Positions 19,600-28,736 of a stretch of 34,387 bases of DNA are shown in pieces. The DNA comes from Amanita rubescens. Its lineage: Eukaryota > Basidiomycota > Agaricomycetes > Agaricales > Amanitaceae. The stretch covers positions 1-34,387 of the forward strand of contig WION01000549.1 in assembly GCA_015039365.1 (NCBI GenBank), written 5' to 3'. The position numbers and the translations under genes were made by a program. The notes under the pieces were generated by a model that did not search any database, was not told the origin of the DNA, and was given only the letters and a program-made list of their open reading frames with translations. Positions within the stretch are counted from its first letter, which is position 1; each line of letters begins with the position of its first letter.

Positions 19600-20819
19600 G
19601 TGCGGTATCTTGAGCAAGTCGACCGTCATTTGTCAAAGGGAGGGGCTCGTTCGAGTTCCAAGTGTATTGGGAGAGTACATTTGGGCTCGAGAGCAGCCTG
19701 TGTGTCGGTATCGATGGACGGTGAGGTCGTCATTGACCCCACGGGGGATGGGCTCATGAGTAAGTCTCCACTCGTTTTTCAGTTTTAGACATGAGGTTAA
19801 CATCTCTCAGATGGTACCGAAGACGATATTAATGAAAACCTTGCAGGTTAGTGCATTTACAGCAGCGATTATTATAAACAAAACTGTTTTTTTTTCTCGT
19901 AGAAATGAATGGAATCGACTTGTATATCGTCGATTCAGATGAGGATGATAACTACATTGCCATCCGTGCAGAAGGTTACGTGGTCGCGGACCCCGTTTGA
20001 GCTGTCGAATGATGGCTTCAAGTGTCTCTTGGATGCATTGAACTCTGGGGGGATCGTGTGTACCTTGCCAAAAGGGAAAGGGGAAGGAAGAGAAGTCACT
20101 TCCGAAACAGTTCCCTCTACACCATCTGTTGAGCCTGCCTTGTTTATCAGCGTGCATCACCCAGGGGTCGGTTATGGTCGTGTTGTATTTGAGGAAACAC
20201 GGGGATATAGAGCGTTGACGGCGCTCTATTTTTACCAACTGCCCCGCTCTTCTCATGGTGTGCAGTTGGAGGAGGTAAACGAAATCGTCGACGGTATGCT
20301 GGGTGGCCTAATTAGACTAGCGACGGCCTGTACGCCTATCTTCATCCGGACCAAAAACTTCTTTATAGTCATCCTTTCCCCGGATTTCGACACTTGAGTC
20401 ACTGGGAACTTCAATTGAACGCAAGGGATACTACCACTGTCGAGCTGGTGCTGGAGCCGGTGCTCGATAGTGAGGAAAAGCGACGCTTGCTCAGTAAATG
20501 TAAATGGGCTGGACGAAACTCTCGACCTGTAAGTTCTGTACATTTGGACAGACGCGAGTGTGATTACTGAGGAGTAGCAAGGCATCTCTGATATCATATA
20601 TAGGATCAGGTCCCGTCATCGTCGATGGCTGTAGCAAGAGATGGCCCAAATGCTAGTATGGCATCGTCGTCTGCCGCGTCTCACGACAACGATCTCATTC
20701 CGGAAGAGTACCGGACGTACATTGGTAATAAAGGGATGCCTTGGGATACAATTGAATCCTTCCTTGAATGCCACAAAGTCTGGATGTTTCCACGAGTTTG
20801 GGGTTCCTGCCAGCATTGA
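19600..20819 (+). CDS. Unrecognised multi-exon gene
   Basis: A spliced plus-strand model, clearest at its 3' half. One exon encodes ALFISVHHPGVGYGRVVFEE and ends at 20274. A 41-nt intron (20275-20315, GTAAAC...TTAG) keeps the frame into SDGLYAYLHPDQKLLYSHPF, then HLSHWELQLNARDTTTVELV. A second intron, 20529-20603 (GTAAGT...ATAG), leads to a Ser-rich stretch and the C-end MPWDTIESFLECHKVWMFPR, stop at 20817-20819. Upstream exons appear at about 19600-19760, 19812-19848 and 19905-19970 (IDLYIVDSDEDD), but the joint near 19970-20000 does not keep frame. The start is not found. No family is recognised. Confidence 0.5.
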
Positions 20820-20869
20820 AGTGAGCATGCGGATTTGCAATTTTCAGTGGATCTGCTCGGTTCGCGCGC

Positions 20870-21355
20870 CTAACACTGTAGGAATCTAATGCTAATTAGC
20901 TTTTGAATCTGCGCAAAGCTAGAGGGTAACCTATAGGCCGAGGGTTCAAGACGAGTCCAAGTTGATTTTCGGCCCATCAGGTTGTTCCGCTCTGGGCGCT
21001 TTCCAGAGCCGCCGAAGCGGTCAAAGCGGTCAAAGCGCCTTGCCGCTTTCTTATGCAAGGTACATCACCCTGAGAGCTGATTTAACAGCTCTGAAAGCAC
21101 GTCAACTGCTCTAGAGAGCGATTTTTCAACTTATTTAAGCCATAACTAAGCAATGTGATACAAGAAATTAGAATCATGTTTATTGCTTATGGAATACAAA
21201 TCATTGTACGAGCAAAGAATAGTGATGTAGCATACCGGCTAATTTGACCGGTTCTGAGTCGGCTGCTGTATCATGATCCCTCCGCTCATATTATTATTAT
21301 TAAAGTCACGTACAGTGTAATCTAGTTCCCGAAAAAAAAAGAAAAAAAAGGAATG
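20870..21355. other. Intergenic, no gene seen
   Basis: AT-rich spacer between two convergent gene models (20819 plus strand, 21361 minus strand). It contains an A-rich run at about 21332-21350. Terminators of both genes would be expected here but no defined signal was seen. Confidence 0.5.
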
Positions 21356-21360
21356 ACAAC

Positions 21361-22060
21361 CTAATATGTGATGTTATACAACTGCTTCTCCCAACTTGTC
21401 CAATTAAACACGGGCAATGCGGGATAATGATTCAGAATGAGTGATAGCGATTGATGAGAATGTAAAGCGCACGAGAAACCAGAACCGTTCTTGAAAGCTG
21501 AGAGCAACTCCTGCAACGCGTGTGAAAACAAGGGATGGCGAACGGTTGTTGCAAGCGGTGACAGCGATGGGAATCCTTGAGAGTAACGGGGGTGAAAACG
21601 ATGCATATAATGAGATTGAAATACTTACCTGCAATCCCAAACATTGCATGTGAATGGTCTGAGGGTTGGGAATGCATCTTCGACAATTCAGCAGGTGACA
21701 AATTATGTTTCGCTAGTACTAAGTGCGCGAAGTTATCACTATAACTGCATTGTTACTCAAGTACAATGCAGTGAAGCCTGTACTCACATAAGGAGGTTGG
21801 AACGGCTTGGCGATGGGCGCCGTAATCACATAAGCGCAGATAGAGTGAGACGGGTGACTTGAGGCATGTTGCAAGTATCACGCCATTACGCACCACGTTA
21901 TCACGTCCTTTTAGTTTTACTTGTTTTGAAGTTGAGGAGGTCAGCGCTCGTCGTGCTGTAGCCGGGTCAGCGGGATGAGAGGAGAGTTGTAGTACGAAGG
22001 GGATAAGCGCGCTGGTGATGTCATCATTCTATTTATTTGACTGTATTTACACATCCACTA
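21361..22060 (-). CDS. Unrecognised multi-exon gene, 3' part
   Basis: Last exon 21575-21361 encodes HALQELLSAFKNGSGF and ends NWTSWEKQLYNITY. A 53-nt intron (21628-21576, GTAAGT...CAAG) joins it in frame to 21744-21629 (FAHLVLAKHNLSPAELSKMH). A 43-nt intron (21787-21745, GTGAGT...GCAG) joins that to a piece reading AYVITAPIAKPFQPPY. Further upstream DDITSALIPFVLQLSSHPAD at about 22020-21960 may be another exon, though the joint is unclear. No domain or signal peptide is recognised and the 5' end is not placed. Confidence 0.5.
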
Positions 22061-22064
22061 AACA

Positions 22065-23580
22065 TTTCACACAAAGTCCAGCATACTATCAGTCGTTTCG
22101 TACATTTCCTCGAAGACAAGTCGCTGATCTACATCACGTTAACCTAACACAAGTCACGGCCACCCTTTTTCGCCTCTACACACCTTCCTCATTCACACAA
22201 CGTTGATTCTAACTTGCGCAGGCATTGGCAACACAATTCCGAGTGAACCTGGTTGCAACCGTCTACACCGTCGGACCAGGGGCGGACCCCCAAAACGGCA
22301 TTGTTGCTCACAGAAGGCAGTAACAACGTGCATCACCGCTGAGCTCCACCCATCTGCAGAGATTGTCCGACGCGATGCCATCCAATGCCCACGTCAAAAA
22401 TTTGCTTGATCGCAGCACAGATGCGCTTCGCCTGCCAATGCTATGTCAAAGTGAAATCATCGGGGTCATGATCCTCGGAATCGGCATCGTCACCCTTCAT
22501 GAACGATGGCTTGCAAGAGAGGGGAATCAACATTGCGAAATTGATACGTTTGTCAACCGATAGGCTGTTTACGGACCCTTTGAGTTGTCATGCTTAGGAC
22601 ACACCATAGATTTCAATTGGTCCATCCAAACTAAGAATGCTATACTTTGCCGTCGTGGTAATACCCGTACCAAACCTTTAGGAACTGAACAGATAATTCA
22701 TGTATAATCAGTCAGCAACTTGCCCCGTATTGACCCAAAAAAGCGCATATAGCACTTGTAGTGAAAGGGTAAACAGTGTCAGTGACCCTGGGCGTCCTCC
22801 ACAAGAGCGTGAGGTGTTGAATTGTAAGGGGATGGGTGGAGTGGAGGACTGTGCTGGTTGTTGGAGGCATAGCGCCTGTGCTGAACAAGAGGAGTGGGTG
22901 GGGACGCTCGTCGTCATTGGGCTGAGGAGAATGCCCGTCTTTTGGGGACTACGTATGGGCAGAGGGCATCGGTGAGGCCAAGGTGGAGGAACAGTGGCCG
23001 CCGTGTTTGATGGTGGGAGCGTGATTGGAAAGCGATGGGAGAAAGCGCTTGGCGCCGTCAACAGTGGTGCATCCCTGAGCAGGAGCAGTGGGAGTGGTTG
23101 TGGCCAGAGCTGGAGCAGCTAGAGTTGACCTCGCGAGAGCTGGAGCAGCCGAAGCGTTGTTTGGCCGAGCGTTAAGCGGCCGGAGTGGAATATGCTGAAA
23201 ACCTGATGGGGAGGAGTGGGAGACAGATCATAGTACGGACGTCCAATGTCGTGGACGAAGGCTGTAGGTATTATTTAGTTTAAATTTATGTACGTGTCAT
23301 TGTGATGAACGAGAATGTGTAAAGTGAAAGGCGCTGATGTTCACGACATGAACGACAAGGCCGTGTTCACGAAGTGGAACTACGATGAATACAAAACAAA
23401 GCGTATACGATGTTCACGACATCACGGCTGATCACGATGGTTCATGCCGGTTTGGCATTATATTTGCATTTAGTCCGATACGGACCGTCATATTATTTGA
23501 TCAGCGCTCACTGTGTTCAAATTATGAACATGATGAATATTCTTTGCAGGATTGAGAGTGCCACGACGTGTGCCACCGTG
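22065..23580. other. No gene supported
   Basis: Only short ORFs of biased composition. 23090-23200 repeats GAGCTGGAGCAG-like words. From about 23335 to 23450 GTTCACGA/TCATG words recur, and the same words follow the second LTR element at 33840-33950, so that element landed within this repeat-like DNA. Confidence 0.4.
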
Positions 23581-23585
23581 GACCA

Positions 23586-23673
23586 TGTAACGGGTAGCCC
23601 GTTACCGTGCTCGATATCTCTCCATCTCTAGTTACTGTATATAGTATTCGTGACTGATGTGATGTGCGACGTA
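23586..23673 (+). repeat. 5' LTR, left piece
   Basis: Matches the first 88 bases of the 3' LTR, including the terminal hairpin GTAACGGG/CCCGTTAC and the half stem GTGATGTGC. It breaks off after GACGTA, in the middle of a hairpin loop. Confidence 0.9.
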
Positions 23674-26269
23674 TTCCGAGGCCGTAATAGTGAAACGAAG
23701 GTCTCGGTTTTATAACCTGAGACCTCTCTCCATTTTTGTTCCCGTTAAACGCCGGCACATCCCGGATTATATAATCTGCATCAAAATGAGCACTTCGTGT
23801 GAGTCCCCCCCCCAATTCCGCACGGAATCTGTATCACTGATTCACTGCATCCACAGAGTTTGGCTGGCACAGCCTATATACGTTCCGTGCGGAATACGAA
23901 TGTGGAATTCCAGCAGAATACGAGAGCGGAAAATCCGCACATCGGCATTTACCGAGCCGCGACTACTGCCTTCCCACGCATCACAACGCTCCCCGACATT
24001 GTCATGCTCGCTCCCCCCAGAAGACCCCCGTGCACCCTCAGTCCACCTCAAAGATCCCCACGCACCTCAATCCGCCATACTTGCCAGCCAGCCACTCTCT
24101 CAACCCCAGCGCCTCACAACTCCCATTGGCCACCATCCTGTGCATTCCACAGCATGCGGTCACTCTACCGCGTCACATACGCCTGCTCGGCCACTTCCAG
24201 AGCCTTCCGATGCACCCGATCTGCACTCAGCAACCAGTAAGCCCCGTCTCGCATCTATTTTTTTTTACACTAACAATCTCTACCTCTCCACCACCCTTGA
24301 TGACCCAACCACACCTCCGACACGCCCGACACTCCTGCCATACCTGAAGGAACCCAACCGCACCCCAAGGAGACGACTACACGGTATGTAAGTCGATCCT
24401 CCCACCGATATTTTCCTGTACTAACAACACCCTCTCACCCCGTGCCACACTGCTCCCACCGCACCCTGAAAACGTACCATACCCCTCCACCGTGCCCGCT
24501 AACGTGCCGCGCCCATCCACCGTCCGTTGCATGGTAAGACATCCGCCCCCACTGCATTTTGCGTACTAACGACCCCACATCCTCCACCCCTTCAATGACC
24601 ACCGTTCCACCTCTCCATTGCACCCTGTGAACATGCCACGTCCCTCCGCTGCGCTACTACCCATAGCCGCACCCCTTCACCGCCTTCTTACAGGTGGGAG
24701 ACAGCTACATGGTAAGTCGATCCGCCGCCAATCGTATATTGTATACTAACGACCCTACCCTCTGCCTTCCATGCTCCACCCCTCGATTACACCCACAAAC
24801 GAGTCCCACCCCTCAACTGTACCCACAAGCGTGCTCGACCCTCAACCACAGCCCACAAACAAGCCCCACCCTCCACCACACCCCCTCAAACGTGCGATAC
24901 CCCTTCAATTTGTCACGGTCTGGCTGTTTGACCCCACCCAACACCATCCACCACCGACTCACCTTCCTCCTCTATCATACGCATTGTCATCAGGACAAAG
25001 AGGTATGGGTCGCAGAAGTCTGACAGGTACTTGTACCCGCTACCTGTGCGGGTTTGCGTGAGGGCCCGTACAGAGCCCTACTCACTACTCAACAATGCCC
25101 CAAACTGTGTACCGTGACCCATCTAGGTGTGTATCAATCACACCAATCCCATTCTCCACGAAGCTAATACACCCCGTACCTCGTCTTTCTCTCACTCGCA
25201 CCTGACAATGATGAGTCATGATAACATTGATACTGGCACCACAAGGAGGAAACACAAAACGGTTCGGAGTGAATTTCTGGGAGCTTTGCAGCATTTCTGC
25301 CAGTCGCATAGATCCTCACTACCATTGGCTGCATCATTGCTGGTTGTATCAATAGTCTACGGTAGGATTAATCCTATACTAACCACCTGTAAATTCATGA
25401 TTGATAGACATTTTTAATGCTATGTGTTTATAATTCTCAATCTTCATCCTGCATCAGCAACCCTGCAAAAAAACTTACAAACTTATTGGATTAAGATCAT
25501 TAGCTACCCCTAGTTATCTGACACCCCAGTTAATAGTCAACAAGTTGGGGTCAGTAACTGTCAGTTACCCAAAGTCTCTTTGGAAAGTTTGTCCAAGAGT
25601 TCATAAGTAACTGTCAGTTACCCAAAGTCTCTTTGGAAAGTTTGTCCATGAGTTCATAAGATACTCTTCCAGGTTTTTGCCCTGTCAGTAAGATCATCAG
25701 TCTCCATCAGTCTCCATCAGTTTGTTTGTAGGCCTGTCAATAGGATCATAAGTCTCTATTAGTCTACATCAGTTCCTTAGTAAGTTGGTCAATAGGATCA
25801 TAGGTCTACATCAGTTCCTTTGTAGGTTGGTCAATGGGATCATAAGTCTCTATCAGTTCTTTTGTAAGTTTGTCAATAAGTTCATAAGTTCATAAGATGC
25901 CAAGTCTATAAGTTTATAAGTCCATAAGATGTCATAAGTCCCCATCAGTTACCATAAATGGCAAGTCAATAAGTTCATAAGTTGCCACAAGTTGCCATAA
26001 GTTGCCATAAGTTTTTTTGCAGGGTTGCTGATGTGGCCGCTATAGACTTAATTACACTTATATTCTATACTAAATGTGATGTTAGTTAGACTTATGTGAA
26101 TTCTAAGAATCTCGTAAACTCAATCTATTGATGTGACTTTTGTCACATAGACTTAAAGCTACCGGTGCTGGTGAAGAGCACCAAACACTGCCAAAGAGAG
26201 AGTAAGAGAGAATGAGAGAGAATAAGAGAGGGGCCTCGGACCTGCCACTTGGTGGCCCACATCTACAAG
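23674..26269. mobile_element. 2596-bp insertion in the 5' LTR, family unknown
   Basis: Removing these bases restores the LTR exactly, with no duplicated target except possibly TA. The left end TCCGAGGCC (23675-23683) is matched inverted by GGCCTCGGA (26232-26240), 29 bases short of the right end. It contains Pro-rich or low-complexity ORFs (23690-24391, 24694-25061) rich in CCACC words that I do not accept as genes, a TIR element at 25452-26033, and hairpins such as ATGTGAC/GTCACAT near 26130. No transposase was seen. Confidence 0.6.
25452..26033. mobile_element. MITE-like element with perfect 26-bp terminal inverted repeats
   Basis: The first 26 bases (25452-25477, CATCAGCAACCCTGC then A7 and CTTA) are perfectly inverted at 26008-26033. 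The 582-bp element is AT-rich and non-coding, filled by minisatellite: two near-identical copies of about 53 bp from 25553 and 25606 (GTAACTGTCAGTTACCC), then degenerate units with ATCATAAGTCT and CATCAGTT, then TTGCCATAAG words. No clear target duplication was found, so the superfamily is open. Confidence 0.7.
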
Positions 26270-26384
26270 TAGAGCACATCACTAACATGTATAAACAACT
26301 TTACTCTCTACTCGATACACGAACAATACAACTTGATTCAGTGTACTTCGAGTGGCGAGACATTATCACGGTACACCCGTGACA
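26270..26384 (+). repeat. 5' LTR, right piece
   Basis: Matches the last 115 bases of the 3' LTR, starting TAGAGCACATCAC with the other half of the stem. It contains TATAAA at 26290-26295, a possible promoter for the plus-strand ORFs. Confidence 0.9.
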
Positions 26385-26450
26385 CTTTTTTACACTTTCA
26401 AGAGAGTGTATCGAGGCATAGCCTCAAAATCCCGATAAGGAAATCTCAAC

Positions 26451-28736
26451 ATGCCTATTCAGGCTGAGTCTCGAAATCCGAGACTCGTTTCGCAACTAGG
26501 AGCACCCCGAGGCTCCTATAACACCAAAGACCCCCCAGAGCTTGGTTCCCGAGGGACCCCAGGCTCCCGAGAGGCTCTCCCGAGCTTCTCAAACTTCTTA
26601 GAGCACTTCTACCCGGAGGCTCTATTTCATTACTTAAATAGACGAGAGACCCTGAAACGGGAGCTCTCCATCTTTCTCGCGGCTCAACCGAGAGTCATGG
26701 AGATGGCTCGGCGTGAGCCCAATCCCGCGGTACAGTGCCGCGTGATGCAGGCTGATCACGACCGGCTTGTAGCCTTTTACGAGGGAGAACTAAGCTCTCT
26801 GGAACGAGAGCTTTATGCACAATACGAACGGAAGTACAGTGACTTCCGTTGTAAGGAATTGCTTGAGGTTGAATGTAAACGAACGCGAAGCGGGTCCTCA
26901 ACAGGGCTGTCTGTCAGAAGTACAACACTAAAGCCTATGTGCACACCCGTCCTCATAAGCCCAACACGGACGATCTCCCGAGAAAGAATCCGCCAGCGAG
27001 CGTCTCTCATGGCCAGTCCGAGAGTCTCAATCCCAGAGACTCAGATTCCCCCAGAACGGGTGCAACTGACTCGTTCTGAGGTCATTCCGAGCTCTGCAGA
27101 GCCGGACCCTGTTCCTGCACCTCAAGGACTCAACACGAGTCATCTGAGAGCTGCCTGCGAGCTTCTTCCAGCTCGTTTACCCATCTCACGGCCCCAGCAT
27201 AGCCCTAGAGTGTGCGTAAAGCCGTTAGAACGATTGAACACCGTCGTTCTAAGTAGAGAGTTCCCAAGGGGAAGCTCTCTAACGGGCGTTATGCCCTCCA
27301 GTCGAGTTATTTCGGCTCCTACTTCCCCGAATCACGCGAACGATCGCGTGGTTGTGAAACTGCCTGCTACGAGAAGTAAGAAGGTCAGCTCAGAGAAGGG
27401 AACGAGTGCAATTAAGCACTCACCTGTGTCCAAGGCAGCCCTCACGCTGCCGAAGCCCATGCCCGTCTCCTCTATACGGGCCTATCCTGCTCCTTCATCC
27501 AAGAACGGGACTTCTCCATCTTCCGGAGTGATTTCGATGCAACATATGTCAAACGCCCTCAACACACGTCGAGAAGTGAACAAGACAACTCACCAAAAGA
27601 AGGAGACTCCCTCTCGAGTCTCCCTTGGACCTTCTTCACCCCGAGCCGGCAACATGCCGTCATTAGCGGTTTCTGGACGACGCAAGTCCAGCGTCGTGGA
27701 GCCAAGGCTGGTGGTGAGCTCCAATGCTCGCCAAGAGGTTGGGACTCGTACTAGAGTCTCGTTGAATGCCATTTCACCGCGGTTTGGTAAGCCACCATCC
27801 ACGAGTGGTCTAGAACGCATCAATGTGCGCTCTAATGCGGATGCAGTACCTGCCGGGCAGGCTTCAACTCTTTCTTCTTCCAAGGTGGAGGAGAGACGAC
27901 CGGTTCCCTATAACGTCGTCAATAGAATAATCAAAAAGGACAAAGAGATGTGCTCACGGATCGACAACGCGGCTATCTCACTGCATAATCCCTTGCCACC
28001 TGTCTCCCTGGCTCCGGCCCCTGGTATCGGCATCTCCAAAGATGGCTCTACGCCGTCTTCTAAGTCTTCTCGAGTGGTCTCCACACAGCGAACGTCTGAC
28101 GACATCAGTACGCGTCGAGAAATGGGTAACACCACTCACCTTACTGAGATTCGTATGAGAATCTCAATGGAAACCGCAACTCCGCGGTTTGGAGAGCCAC
28201 CCCCTGCAGATGTTCTGGAGCGCTCTAAAAAGCGTTCTAATGTCGCTGTAGGGCCTGCTATCAAGCAAGCTCTGACGTCTTCGTCATCCGAAGCGGAGGA
28301 GAGACGACGGGTTCCTACAACCGTCGTCAGCAAGAGAAAGGGAATGAATGAGGAAACACATGCACCTATTGACAATGCAGCCTCCTTACTGTCCGCATCC
28401 GCTCCTGCTATCCCTTCCGCACTTCCTACGCATACCGTAACCCCTTGTCAACCTTTGGATGATTCAATGCCACCTCTTGAGGTGATATCCGGACGACATG
28501 ATATAAATGTCGTCAATAAGTTTTCGGAAGTGCATAGCTTGCACTCACCAAGTCTCGAGACCGCTCGGAAACGGTCTAACCAATCCATCACTCCCTTTTC
28601 TGCTGAAGGGGAAGGGCAGCTCGCAAGAGCTGCTGTCTATATCCAAGAGCGTATCAAACGACGCTCTTCCGCATTCAACGAGTTTCCTCGTTGTAACCCC
28701 AAGATACCACCTGACAAACTGTCAGAGTTTGCATAG
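26451..28736 (+). CDS. Long ORF A (761 aa) of the second LTR element
   Basis: ATG 66 nt after the 5' LTR. The first 130 residues look like a folded, charged helical protein (FLEHFYPEALFHYLNRRET; LVAFYEGELSSLERELYAQY) and could be a diverged Gag domain; this is only a guess. The rest is Ser/Pro/Arg-rich and built of diverged modules with recurring words (NVVNK, LERIN/LERSK, EERRRVP). It ends at TAG 28734-28736, after which the same frame is open to 31028. The DNA is packed with hairpins that covary between modules. No zinc knuckle, protease or polymerase motif. Confidence 0.6.
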   Translation: MPIQAESRNPRLVSQLGAPRGSYNTKDPPELGSRGTPGSREALPSFSNFLEHFYPEALFHYLNRRETLKRELSIFLAAQPRVMEMARREPNPAVQCRVMQADHDRLVAFYEGELSSLERELYAQYERKYSDFRCKELLEVECKRTRSGSSTGLSVRSTTLKPMCTPVLISPTRTISRERIRQRASLMASPRVSIPETQIPPERVQLTRSEVIPSSAEPDPVPAPQGLNTSHLRAACELLPARLPISRPQHSPRVCVKPLERLNTVVLSREFPRGSSLTGVMPSSRVISAPTSPNHANDRVVVKLPATRSKKVSSEKGTSAIKHSPVSKAALTLPKPMPVSSIRAYPAPSSKNGTSPSSGVISMQHMSNALNTRREVNKTTHQKKETPSRVSLGPSSPRAGNMPSLAVSGRRKSSVVEPRLVVSSNARQEVGTRTRVSLNAISPRFGKPPSTSGLERINVRSNADAVPAGQASTLSSSKVEERRPVPYNVVNRIIKKDKEMCSRIDNAAISLHNPLPPVSLAPAPGIGISKDGSTPSSKSSRVVSTQRTSDDISTRREMGNTTHLTEIRMRISMETATPRFGEPPPADVLERSKKRSNVAVGPAIKQALTSSSSEAEERRRVPTTVVSKRKGMNEETHAPIDNAASLLSASAPAIPSALPTHTVTPCQPLDDSMPPLEVISGRHDINVVNKFSEVHSLHSPSLETARKRSNQSITPFSAEGEGQLARAAVYIQERIKRRSSAFNEFPRCNPKIPPDKLSEFA

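Noticed and set aside
22708..23061. 117-codon minus-strand ORF
   Set aside because: Pro/Ser-rich composition bias, no splice context and no motif.
23690..25061. Pro/Thr-rich plus-strand ORFs in the nested insertion
   Set aside because: Composition follows CCACC-rich low-complexity DNA, frames overlap each other and no motif is seen.
25553..26010. Repeats suggesting a CRISPR array
   Set aside because: Repeats are degenerate and contiguous without unique spacers, inside a TIR element in a eukaryotic setting.
26311..26415. CTCGATACAC in the LTR pairs with GTGTATCGAG after it, like a self-priming site
   Set aside because: The partner lies 22 nt beyond the LTR end. A primer site should abut the LTR, so this is more likely another hairpin.
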